Shown: positions 1-6,322, counted from the stretch's first letter. The stretch is 13,794 nucleotides of DNA from Rikenella sp. (GCA_029054535.1 JAIDFC010000255.1:1-13794); one strand, 5' to 3'. A program made the numbers and translations. The notes: generated by a model from the sequence alone, not told the origin.

Positions 1-19
1 CCGGCGGCGGCCCCCCCGT

Positions 20-117
20 TTTGCTGGCGCTGTCCTGCGACAGCAAATTTCCAACCCTCCGGGTTGCCGGCCTCGTCGCCCAGCGGCGAAGCCGCTCGGG
101 GGGGTGGGCGACAGGCC
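20..117. repeat. Structured intergenic repeat, copy 1
   Basis: This gene-free stretch folds into a row of hairpins. TTTGCTG (20-26) pairs with CAGCAAA (41-47), with GCTGTC/GACAGC (29-34/39-44) as an alternative. CAACCC (52-57) pairs with GGGTTG (61-66). A closing stem of GGCCT (69-73) plus GTCGCCCA (75-82) pairs with TGGGCGAC (105-112) plus AGGCC (113-117), with C74 bulged, and encloses AGCGGC-GAA-GCCGCT (82-96). The blocks at 62-78 and 101-118 recur exactly at 4467-4483 and 4524-4541. The element may extend beyond the left edge. Its function is unknown. A REP/BIME-like or small mobile intergenic repeat is possible. Confidence 0.6.
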
Positions 118-177
118 GAACTTTCTCGCAAACCGGAGCGCCCCGCTGCACCGATACCTGTGTAAAAAACAAAAACC

Positions 178-1788
178 ATGCGAAAATACCTCGAAACGAT
201 AGACTGGGGACGCTACCTGCTTCTTTTTGCCGCCGTTTTTCCGTTGTTCCTCTTCCGGGACCTGACCCTCGACAACGAGCTGCGTTATGTGAGCATCGCC
301 GACGAAGCCTTGCGCGAGGGACACGCGTTCGCTTTCTACAACCACGGCGCGGCGTATGCCGACAAACCGCCGTTGTACCTGTGGCTCGTGATGCTCGGAC
401 GAACGATATTCGGCTCGAACCTCGTCGGATTGACGACCTGGATGAGCCTCTTCTCCTTGGTACCCGCCTTGATGATCCTGCGCGTGATGAATCGGTGGGT
501 GCGTCCTTTCGTCGACTGCGTACCCGCACGAAGAGCGGCCCAATTGATGCTCTATACCAGCGTCTACTTCCTCGGATCGGCCGTCGTGCTGCGGATGGAC
601 ATGCTGATGTGCCTGTTCATCGTGCTGGCGTTGCATACTTTTTGGAGGCTGTACAGCGGTACGTCGGACGACGAGGGGCATGGCGCACGCGACCGGTGGT
701 TGTTTCCGGTGTGGATCTTTCTGGCTGTTTTCAGCAAGGGACCGATGGGGATTCTGGTGCCGTCGGTCTCGGTGATCGTCTTTCTGTTGATCGAACGCAA
801 GGGGCGGAATATCGGGCACTATTGGGGGTGGCGTACGTGGGGTGTTCTGTTGGGGTTGTGCGTCGTGTGGTTCGGAGCCGTTTACCTCGAAGGGGGGACG
901 GAATATTTAGATAACTTGCTCGTCAAACAAACCGCAGGACGGGCCGTGGACGCTTTTCACCACAAGGCGCCGGTGTGGTACTACGGCGTTTCGATCTGGT
1001 ATTCGCTGGCGCCGTGGTCGCTGCTGGCGATCGGCGTGTTGATATGGGGTTTGTGCCATCCGACCTGTCGGCACGGGATGACAGAGATCGAACGGCTGTT
1101 TCTCGTCGTCGCGCTCTCGACATTCGCCGTGTTGTCGATGGTCAGCTCCAAAATCCAAATCTATCTGCTGCCGGCTTTTCCGTTCTTTATCTACCTCGCC
1201 GTGCTGTGGATGAACCGGACGGGGGTACGGCGGTGGATGCGCTGGCTCGTCGGTCTACCGGCCGGGGTGCTGGCCCTCGCTTTTCCGGGAATTTTCGTAG
1301 CGGCACGGATCGTACCGAACATTCCGTGGTTCGACTCGCTGTTCATACCCATCGGGGCAGGCATCCTGACGCTGACCTCCGTAGGAGCGATCGTATGGCT
1401 CGTTCGGAAGAGGCTCTATACGGCCGTTACGACCCTGGCCGGAGGAATCTTGGCGACGGTCTTCACGCTGGCGTTCGCCGTGCCGCAGTTCAACGGATAC
1501 ATCGGTATGGGGGACGTTTGCAGCACGGCTCGGACGGTGGGCGAATCGGCCGGAATCGAAAATTACTATACGTACGGCATCAAACGGGCCGAGAACCTGG
1601 ATGTCTATTTGGGTCGTCCGGTGGACCTCCTCGACTCGGCCCAAGAGTTGGAGGAGATTCGGAACGGCATCGTCATTACCCGGAAACGGAGGATCGGAAC
1701 CGACTCGGTGTTGACTCGCTTTTTCGACGGACGGGAGGTCCACCGGATCGGCGAGTATGCGTTCGGAGTGATACACGAAAACGATTGA
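178..1788 (+). CDS. ArnT/PMT-family lipid-linked sugar glycosyltransferase
   Basis: A 536-residue polytopic inner-membrane protein resembling the ArnT/PMT (GT83/GT39) glycosyltransferases, which move a sugar from a polyprenyl-phosphate donor to lipid A, another glycolipid or protein on the periplasmic side. Just after the first membrane segment lies the family's acidic signature, DNELRY (32-37), followed by Y60 and KPPLYLWL (63-70), matching the ArnT pattern E-RY...KPPL-WL. SKGPMG (186-191) corresponds to the conserved KGP loop. Many hydrophobic segments follow up to about residue 440, then a soluble C-terminal tail of about 100 residues. The start is ATG after an A-rich leader without an SD, usual for this phylum. 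The epimerase starts 13 nt downstream, so the two are probably co-transcribed. Donor and acceptor cannot be read from sequence. The family call is firm; lipid A as target is inference. Confidence 0.85.
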   Translation: MRKYLETIDWGRYLLLFAAVFPLFLFRDLTLDNELRYVSIADEALREGHAFAFYNHGAAYADKPPLYLWLVMLGRTIFGSNLVGLTTWMSLFSLVPALMILRVMNRWVRPFVDCVPARRAAQLMLYTSVYFLGSAVVLRMDMLMCLFIVLALHTFWRLYSGTSDDEGHGARDRWLFPVWIFLAVFSKGPMGILVPSVSVIVFLLIERKGRNIGHYWGWRTWGVLLGLCVVWFGAVYLEGGTEYLDNLLVKQTAGRAVDAFHHKAPVWYYGVSIWYSLAPWSLLAIGVLIWGLCHPTCRHGMTEIERLFLVVALSTFAVLSMVSSKIQIYLLPAFPFFIYLAVLWMNRTGVRRWMRWLVGLPAGVLALAFPGIFVAARIVPNIPWFDSLFIPIGAGILTLTSVGAIVWLVRKRLYTAVTTLAGGILATVFTLAFAVPQFNGYIGMGDVCSTARTVGESAGIENYYTYGIKRAENLDVYLGRPVDLLDSAQELEEIRNGIVITRKRRIGTDSVLTRFFDGREVHRIGEYAFGVIHEND

Positions 1789-1801
1789 TCGATCATTTTT
1801 T

Positions 1802-2818
1802 ATGAAGGTATTGGTTACCGGCGCGGCCGGATTCATCGGTTTTCACACGGTATGTCGCCTGGCGGAGCGGGGCGACGAGGTGGTGGGGTTCGACAATATC
1901 AACGACTACTATGCCGTCGAGCTCAAACACGCGCGTTTGGCGGAGTTGGGGATCGTTGCGGGAGCGGAACGCGCCTTCGTACAGAGTTCCCGGTGGACGA
2001 ACTATCGGTTCGTGCGGGCGGACTTGACCGACAAGGCATTTCTCGACGACCTTTTCGCTATGGAACGGTTCGACGCAGTCGTCCACCTGGCGGCGCAGGC
2101 GGGGGTACGCTACTCGATCGAAAACCCGTATGCCTATATCCGGAGCAACATCGAAGGCTTTCTGAATATCCTGGAGGCTTGTCGGCACTGTCCGGTCGAC
2201 CACTTGGTCTACGCCAGTTCGAGCAGCGTCTACGGCCTGAACGACCGGATTCCGTACACGGAGACGGATATGACGGATCGGCCGGTGAGCCTCTATGCGG
2301 CGACCAAAAAATCGAACGAGCTGATGGCGCACGCCTATTCGAAACTGTACGGGATTCCGACCACGGGGCTGCGGTTTTTCACGGTCTACGGACCGTGGGG
2401 AAGGCCGGATATGTCGCCGTCGCTGTTCCTGGGGGCGATTCTCGAAGGGCGGCCGATCCGGGTCTTCAACCACGGCGAAATGTTCCGGGATTTTACCTAT
2501 ATCGACGACATCGTTACGGGAATCCGTGCGGTGCTCGACGGGCCGCCGACGCCGAATGCGGAGGGGGTCGCCGCATCGGTCTACAACATCGGAAACAGCA
2601 GGCCGGTGGCGCTTCTGGATTTCATCGGAGCGATCGAACAGGCGTCCGGACGCACGGCTATCAAAGAGCTTCTTCCGATGCAACCGGGCGATGTCTACCG
2701 TACGTATGCCGATACGTCGACTCTCGAACGAGACTTCGGATACCGACCCGATACTCCGCTCCAAACCGGCATCTCCCGTTTCTGCGACTGGTACAAAAAA
2801 TACCACAACCTGAAATAA
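1802..2818 (+). CDS. NAD-dependent UDP-glucuronate 4-epimerase-like SDR protein
   Basis: A 338-residue cytoplasmic extended short-chain dehydrogenase/reductase. The NAD-binding Rossmann motif GAAGFIG is at 7-13, the acid after strand 2 is D31 in GFDNINDYY, and HLAAQAGVRYS is at 95-105. The catalytic serine region is YASSSSVYG (137-145) and the catalytic pair is Y165 and K169 in YAATK. FFTVYGPWGRPDM, with RVFNHGEMFRDFTYIDD further on, resembles the UDP-glucuronate 4-epimerase (GAE/CapI) subfamily more than GalE. The expected reaction interconverts UDP-GlcA and UDP-GalA for surface polysaccharide or lipid A glycans. Length is normal and the gene looks intact. It follows the membrane glycosyltransferase after 13 nt, so it may supply the uronic acid that enzyme uses; this link is inference. 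Another UDP-sugar epimerase specificity is possible. Confidence 0.85.
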   Translation: MKVLVTGAAGFIGFHTVCRLAERGDEVVGFDNINDYYAVELKHARLAELGIVAGAERAFVQSSRWTNYRFVRADLTDKAFLDDLFAMERFDAVVHLAAQAGVRYSIENPYAYIRSNIEGFLNILEACRHCPVDHLVYASSSSVYGLNDRIPYTETDMTDRPVSLYAATKKSNELMAHAYSKLYGIPTTGLRFFTVYGPWGRPDMSPSLFLGAILEGRPIRVFNHGEMFRDFTYIDDIVTGIRAVLDGPPTPNAEGVAASVYNIGNSRPVALLDFIGAIEQASGRTAIKELLPMQPGDVYRTYADTSTLERDFGYRPDTPLQTGISRFCDWYKKYHNLK

Positions 2819-3479
2819 TATCCCTTTTTTTTCATCGGCTTATCGGAGGGAACCGTTTTCCCACACTTCGGTTCGCTCGTTCTGTCTGCGGTTTCTTTCC
2901 AGAAAACGGCAGTTCCGTACGGTGGTAGTCGATGAAGCAGATGTTGTTTATAAGGTGTTGAAATTTGGAGTTGCAAGATTGTAAGGTACTGGTTTCGAGA
3001 GATCGGTTAGACGGATGAATTTGTGGATGATGTGTGCGAATTTTTTGACGGATTTCGATTTCGGGATCTTGCGATTTCGGGAAGAAAAAACATATGGATT
3101 TTCGGAGGAAGTTCGCAAGCGATTTTTTTCCATTTCGATGCACAGAAATTTCGCAGGAGAAGAGGGAGGTTACGGACAAAATCGAACGGTTGAACCGTTG
3201 TGAAGAAAAGTTATCGACACCTGTGGATATTTTCCTTCGGTTAGCTGACAATCAAAGCCTAAAACCCAACGAATCTGTTGACAGAAAGTCGACCCGATGC
3301 GGACAACTCCATACGCAACCGATTTTCGCTCTTTTTATCCACGCCATCCACAGTTATTTTTATCCTTATTCTTAGATTATATATCTTTTATTTATTCTTT
3401 ATAAATCTAAAAACAAGAACTCGCTCCCTCCCCTCTCAGTCTCTACAAGCAAAATTCTTGCCGACATCCGAAAATTGAT
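2819..3479. other. Gene-free intergenic stretch holding the candidate origin
   Basis: About 660 nt without a convincing gene on either strand; the short open frames here have biased, low-complexity translations. It is AT-richer than its surroundings. It contains a small GGGAA/TTCCC hairpin (2848-2862), an 11-nt direct repeat CGATTTCGGGA at 3056-3066 and 3072-3082, a DnaA-box-like TGTGGATGA (3022-3030), and the DnaA-box/AT-tract cluster described separately. I see no clear terminator for the upstream epimerase operon. Confidence 0.6.
3211..3410. other. Candidate oriC: degenerate DnaA boxes beside an AT-rich tract
   Basis: Near-matches to the DnaA box TTATCCACA cluster here. TTATCGACA (3211-3219), TGTGGATAT (3222-3230, the other orientation) and TTATCCACG (3335-3343) each differ at one position; CCATCCACA (3344-3352) differs at two. 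Directly downstream, 3354-3410 has only 7 G or C in 57 nt and holds the inverted repeat TTAGATT (3372-3378)/AATCTAA (3404-3410), which could serve as a DNA-unwinding element. DnaA boxes next to an AT-rich tract in an intergenic region is the usual bacterial oriC layout. A parS-type site 6.4 kb away and a change of G/C bias across the region support it. No dnaA gene is present, and no box is a perfect match. Confidence 0.6.
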
Positions 3480-3487
3480 TATCTTTG
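3458..3487 (+). promoter_or_regulatory. Bacteroidota-type promoter for rpsU
   Basis: The -7 element TATCTTTG (3480-3487) matches TAnnTTTG exactly. A -33 TTG (3458-3460) lies 19 nt upstream, within the usual 19-21 nt spacing. Transcription should start near 3493, giving rpsU a leader of roughly 235 nt. It lies immediately beside the AT-rich tract of the candidate origin. Confidence 0.75.
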
Positions 3488-3492
3488 CGGTT

Positions 3493-3726
3493 CCGAAACC
3501 GCTCGCTCGGAGCGGGGCAATTGAAAGGAGGTTAAGCACGCAATCGATCGGACGCACTCGGTAGTGCGGCGATCGGAAACGACGAACTTACACGACATAA
3601 GTACGATTTTCGACGCGGAAAGAAAGATCGATTTTCTTCGCCGGCGTCGTGCGGCGATTCCGGTCGAGGGCGATCGGAAAACCGTCTCCTTTCGATTTTT
3701 AAACACTCAAAAAACAAGAGATCACT
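3493..3726 (+). promoter_or_regulatory. Structured rpsU 5' leader with displaced SD-like sequence
   Basis: The leader contains hairpin CCGCTC/GAGCGG (3499-3504/3510-3515) and then AAAGGAGG (3524-3531), a near-perfect anti-16S Shine-Dalgarno sequence with no start codon at usable spacing. A strong hairpin follows: CGATCG (3545-3550)/CGATCG (3570-3575) enclosing CGCACT-CGGT-AGTGCG (3553-3568). Another is CGACGC (3611-3616)/GCGTCG (3644-3649), with inner AAGAAA/TTTCTT. CTCCTTTC (3686-3693) is the exact complement of GAAAGGAG (3523-3530). The rpsU start itself has no clear SD. The arrangement suggests an RNA switch in which the SD-like segment is either paired or captured by ribosomes with an exposed anti-SD. 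Function is inference. Confidence 0.55.
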
Positions 3727-3918
3727 ATGATTATCATGCCGATCAAAGAGGGCGAAAATATCGAACGCGCTCTCAAGAAATTCAAACGCAAATACGAAAA
3801 AACGGGCGTTATCAAGGAACTCCGTGCACGGCAGTATTTCACCAAACCGTCGGTTAAGAACCGGGTTCAGCGGCTCAAGGCGATTTATGTCCAGAGCTTG
3901 CAGCGGGAAGAGGAGTAG
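3727..3918 (+). CDS. rpsU: 30S ribosomal protein bS21
   Basis: A 63-residue basic protein beginning MIIMPIKEGENIERALKKFK, clearly bS21 of Bacteroidota type. Other members of the phylum typically begin MII-P-KEGENIE, which supports ATG 3727 over the in-frame ATG at 3736. In this phylum bS21, with bS18 and bS6, sequesters the 3' end of 16S rRNA and hides the anti-Shine-Dalgarno sequence, which explains the rarity of SD sequences in its genes. It has its own TAnnTTTG promoter, a leader of about 235 nt with strong secondary structure, and an intrinsic terminator directly downstream, so it is a single-gene transcription unit. It sits next to the candidate replication origin, which would give high gene dosage in fast growth (inference). 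Confidence 0.97.
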   Translation: MIIMPIKEGENIERALKKFKRKYEKTGVIKELRARQYFTKPSVKNRVQRLKAIYVQSLQREEE

Positions 3919-3943
3919 TTGCTCGTTTTATTTTGAGCATCCG

Positions 3944-3978
3944 GGCGCGCTTAAGATTTTCTTAGGCGCGCCTTTTTT
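3944..3978 (+). terminator. Intrinsic terminator of rpsU
   Basis: GGCGCGC-TTAAGA (3944-3956) pairs with TCTTAGGCGCGCC (3960-3972): 13 bp with one G-T wobble and a TTT loop, followed by six T (3973-3978). It lies 25 nt after the rpsU stop codon. Confidence 0.9.
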
Positions 3979-4145
3979 GGGCGTTTTTGTAGGTTTTTTT
4001 ATCGCAGGTTTAAGCGATGCGCATCATCGGCCTTCCGGCGGGTTTTGTTGGGTTTTTGCGAAGTGCTCTTGATTACGGCAGCCAGTTGCCCACCGCGGGC
4101 ACGCGGGGCCCGGCCGGCCCGAGGCCAGTCAGACACGATCTTCGA

Positions 4146-4215
4146 GCGCGCCACGCCTAAGGAGGCGATTCAACGGTTCGGCGTGAGCCGAATCCGAATG
4201 AATCGCCTGGCGCGC
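4146..4215. repeat. Large imperfect hairpin, first of a pair
   Basis: Nested inverted repeat: GCGCGCC (4146-4152) pairs with GGCGCGC (4209-4215), AGGCGATTC (4163-4171) with GAATCGCCT (4200-4208), and GGTTCGGC (4175-4182) with GCCGAATC (4187-4194, one G-T wobble) around loop GTGA. A 10-nt bulge sits at 4153-4162. Total pairing is about 24 bp. Function unknown. Confidence 0.6.
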
Positions 4216-4238
4216 GAGCAAAGCATGTTGGGTAGATC

Positions 4239-4324
4239 CTGTCCCGCGCGCGATTGCTGGAGTAGGAAATCGTTCAAAAGCGATTCACGCTTTTGAACAG
4301 GATTTCCGCCAGCGCGCGGACAAA
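4239..4324. repeat. Large imperfect hairpin, second of a pair
   Basis: Nested arms: CCGCGC (4244-4249) with GCGCGG (4314-4319), GCTGG (4256-4260) with CCAGC (4309-4313), GGAAATC (4265-4271) with GATTTCC (4301-4307), and GTTCAAAAGCG (4272-4282) with CGCTTTTGAAC (4288-4298) around loop ATTCA. The inner 18 bp are interrupted only by a 2-nt bulge. There is no T tract after it, so a terminator is unlikely. Confidence 0.65.
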
Positions 4325-4427
4325 GATTGTTTCCGGGTCTGCCGCTGGGTGGAACCGCAACGAGCCCCGCCGAGTTGCGGGCCCGGCCGTTGGGCGGCGG
4401 CTGGCCCGCGCGCCTGCGGCGCGGTTT

Positions 4428-4541
4428 GTTGCAGAAAAGCGTGTTTCGGCAACTTGCAACCTGAAAGGTTGCCGGCCTCGTCGGTGCCGCTGGGCACTCC
4501 AGCTGGGAGTTTGCTCGGAGAAAGGGGTGGGCGACAGGCCG
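4428..4541. repeat. Structured intergenic repeat, copy 2
   Basis: This repeats the hairpin order of copy 1 at the left edge. GTTGC (4428-4432) pairs with GCAAC (4449-4453), CAACCT (4457-4462) with AGGTTG (4466-4471), and GGCCT plus GTCG (4474-4478, 4480-4483, with C4479 bulged) with CGAC plus AGGCC (4532-4540). Inside the closing stem are two small hairpins, GTGCC/GGCAC (4484-4497) and about 4497-4510, where copy 1 has one. The blocks at 4467-4483 and 4524-4541 are identical to copy 1. The changed base pair in the second stem (C-G in copy 1, T-A here) keeps pairing. Confidence 0.6.
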
Positions 4542-4642
4542 GAAGAGATGCAAAGGAATAGCTATAGTCGTGCGCCCAGCGGGCGCGGTTTATTTTGAAC
4601 ACCGAGCCTCCGGGAGAGATCGGAAGAGTGTTTTGTCGCGTA

Positions 4643-4674
4643 TTGCGGTGAAATGGAAAAAATGCGTATCTTTC
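4643..4674 (+). promoter_or_regulatory. Probable promoter of ruvB
   Basis: TATCTTTC (4667-4674) matches TAnnTTTG except for the last base, and TTG (4643-4645) lies 21 nt upstream. The predicted start near 4680 gives a leader of about 20 nt before the TTG start of ruvB. Confidence 0.5.
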
Positions 4675-4700
4675 GGGAGTAAATTCGGAGAAACAGGGCT

Positions 4701-5717
4701 TTGAGCGATATACGGAATATAGAGAAAGACAAGGAGTTCGAGGAGCAGATTCGTCCCCAGGAGTTGGAGGCTTTCAGCGGTCAGGAAAAGATCGTCGAGA
4801 ACCTCTCGATCTTCATCAAGGCGGCGATCATGCGGGACGAGGCGTTGGATCACGTCTTGTTGCACGGACCGCCCGGGTTGGGGAAAACGACGCTGGCCAA
4901 TATCATTACCAACGAGTTGGGGGTAACGATGAAGGTTACTTCGGGTCCGGTGCTCGACAAGCCGGGGGATTTGGCCGGGCTGTTGACCAATCTGGGAGAG
5001 GGGGATGTGCTGTTTATCGACGAGATCCATCGGTTGTCGCCCATTGTCGAGGAGTACCTCTACTCGGCGATGGAGGACTATAAGATCGATATCATGCTCG
5101 ATAAGGGACCCAGTGCTCGGAGCGTGCAGATCAAGCTCAATCCGTTTACGCTGATCGGGGCGACGACCCGGAGCGGGTTGTTGACCAGTCCGTTGCGGGC
5201 TCGGTTCGGGATCAATTGCCACCTGCAGTACTACGATACCGCTACGTTGACCGGGATTATCGAACGGTCGGCTTCGGTGCTCGGGATTCCGATCGAGCGG
5301 CAGGCGGCCGGGGAGATTGCCAGACGGTCGCGGGGGACGCCTCGGATCGCGAACGGATTGCTCCGTCGCGTGCGGGACTTCGCGATGGTGCAGGGGAGCG
5401 GGAGGATCGAACTCGACATTACTCGGCGGGCGTTGGATGCGCTGGATATCGATACCCGGGGGTTGGATCAGATGGACAACCGGATTTTGTCGACCATTAT
5501 CCACAAGTTCGGCGGCGGGCCGGTGGGGTTGGGAACCATTGCGACGGCCGTGAGCGAGGATGCGGGGACGATCGAGGAGGTCTACGAACCGTTCTTGATT
5601 AAAGAGGGGTTCCTCAAGCGGACGCCGCGGGGACGGGAGGTAACGCCGTTGGCTTACGAACACCTGGGGATCGCTCTGCCCGGGGGGATTCCGAACCAGG
5701 GAGAGTTGGCTTTCTGA
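4701..5717 (+). CDS. ruvB: Holliday junction branch-migration ATPase RuvB
   Basis: A 338-residue AAA+ motor that with RuvA and RuvC drives branch migration and resolution of Holliday junctions in recombinational repair. Visible are Walker A GPPGLGKTT (56-64), Walker B LFIDEIH (104-110), sensor 1 GATTRSG (153-159), the arginine-finger segment PLRARFG (164-170), the sensor 2 region RGTPRIAN near 208-216, and the C-terminal winged helix with GGGPVGLGTIA, FLIKEGFLKRTPRGR and the family ending on a tyrosine/leucine-rich helix. Length is normal. The start must be TTG at 4701: the in-frame stop TAA at 4680-4682 leaves no ATG or GTG between them. ruvA and ruvC are not in the window. About 100 nt separate it from the next gene. 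Confidence 0.98.
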   Translation: MSDIRNIEKDKEFEEQIRPQELEAFSGQEKIVENLSIFIKAAIMRDEALDHVLLHGPPGLGKTTLANIITNELGVTMKVTSGPVLDKPGDLAGLLTNLGEGDVLFIDEIHRLSPIVEEYLYSAMEDYKIDIMLDKGPSARSVQIKLNPFTLIGATTRSGLLTSPLRARFGINCHLQYYDTATLTGIIERSASVLGIPIERQAAGEIARRSRGTPRIANGLLRRVRDFAMVQGSGRIELDITRRALDALDIDTRGLDQMDNRILSTIIHKFGGGPVGLGTIATAVSEDAGTIEEVYEPFLIKEGFLKRTPRGREVTPLAYEHLGIALPGGIPNQGELAF

Positions 5718-5820
5718 CCGTTCTCTGTGTCTTTTCCACCCGTTTTGGTCCGATATTTGCGGGAAAATCGGAAATTTGTAGAACACACCAAAGAAACAAA
5801 CTAACCATAATCAAACCATC

Positions 5821-6321
5821 ATGAAAAAAGTAGTTCTGTTGATGGCCGCGCTGATGACCGTTACGTTCTCGGCTCAGGCACAAAAGAAATCGAAAGAAGA
5901 AAAAGCGGCCGAAAAGGCCAAAAAAGAGATGATGACCGCCGCGCTGATCGACCGCGTGATTCCGGCCCAAAACTTCCAGTTCGTACCGTACGAGTATATT
6001 CAGACCAACACGGGGACGACTACGATTACCCGGTATGAATATACGAAGATTCGGCCGAACTCGATGGAAGTTTACATGGTGAACTGCCCGGGGGTGATTA
6101 CGAACCGGTACGAATGGGTGTCGTGCGAAAAGAAAAAAGACGTTTGGGTGGCGAAAATCAAAGTAACGGCGGATAACGGGAGCGCGCTGAGCTTCGATTT
6201 CGCGGTGAACTCGAAAACCGGGGTCGCTACGTTGAAAGTGCGGTCGAACAAGTCGCTCGACCAGAATAACCCGGGCGGTGCCAACTCGATCACTTACAAA
6301 GGGAATATTCGGGAATATTAG
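5821..6321 (+). CDS. Exported single-domain protein, DUF4251-like
   Basis: A 166-residue protein with a clear signal peptide (basic MKK, hydrophobic core, cleavage expected after AQA near residue 20), then a lysine/glutamate-rich helix (about 21-38), then a beta-rich domain. The layout and the ending, FDFAVNSKTGVATLKV...SITYKGNI, recall the Bacteroidota-specific DUF4251 family, whose members end in a similar strand pair, although the central part is divergent. Its segments AALIDRVIPAQNFQFVP, SCEKKKDVWVAKIKV and FDFAVNSKTGVATLKV align with both halves of the 303-residue protein encoded 466 nt downstream, so the two are paralogues. The leader is A-rich with no SD. A strong terminator follows. 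Function is unknown; it is probably periplasmic or surface-associated. Confidence 0.75.
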   Translation: MKKVVLLMAALMTVTFSAQAQKKSKEEKAAEKAKKEMMTAALIDRVIPAQNFQFVPYEYIQTNTGTTTITRYEYTKIRPNSMEVYMVNCPGVITNRYEWVSCEKKKDVWVAKIKVTADNGSALSFDFAVNSKTGVATLKVRSNKSLDQNNPGGANSITYKGNIREY

Positions 6322-6322
6322 G

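Larger units (their letters stand above)
3979..4640. other. Long gene-free region dense in hairpins
   Basis: About 660 nt between the rpsU terminator and the ruvB promoter. Open frames exist on both strands, the longest 127 residues on the minus strand, but their translations are rich in R, P, A and G and match nothing I recognise. What is visible is a succession of stem-loops: 4146-4215, 4238-4324, 4355-4380 (CCGCAAC/GTTGCGG), 4406-4424 (CCGCGC/GCGCGG), the repeat copy at 4428-4540, and GCGCCC-AGC-GGGCGC (4572-4586). The region is far more GC-rich than the intergenic DNA left of rpsU. It could be a composite intergenic repeat, a non-coding RNA, or remnants of a mobile element. Confidence 0.5.

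Noticed and set aside
155..162. TACCTGTG as a -7 promoter element for the glycosyltransferase
   Set aside because: One mismatch in the TTTG part and no TTG at the proper distance upstream; it would leave only about 10 nt of leader.
2857..2865. TTTCCCACA as a further DnaA box
   Set aside because: Two mismatches to TTATCCACA and about 350 nt from the main cluster, too weak to count.
2832..3251. 139-codon minus-strand frame in the candidate origin region
   Set aside because: Low-complexity S/R/F-rich translation, no promoter or family resemblance, in AT-rich DNA with DnaA-box-like sites. Probably chance.
4170..4602. Minus-strand frames of 105-127 residues in the hairpin island
   Set aside because: R/P/A-rich translations that follow the stem-loops. 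Such frames are often annotated as hypothetical proteins in GC-rich repeats, and I see no coding signature.
4617..4628. AGATCGGAAGAG, identical to the first 12 bases of a common sequencing adapter
   Set aside because: The match stops after 12 bases and the sequence continues smoothly into the ruvB promoter. A coincidence is more likely than a contaminating adapter.
4143..4640. Possible tRNA, rRNA fragment or CRISPR array
   Set aside because: No cloverleaf with a TTC-containing T arm, no CCA end, no rRNA landmark that I recognise, and no regularly spaced identical repeats.
5771..5778. GAAATTTG as the -7 element of the first DUF4251-like gene
   Set aside because: First base differs from the consensus and the nearest TTTTG lies 23 nt upstream. 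Plausible but not strong enough to list.
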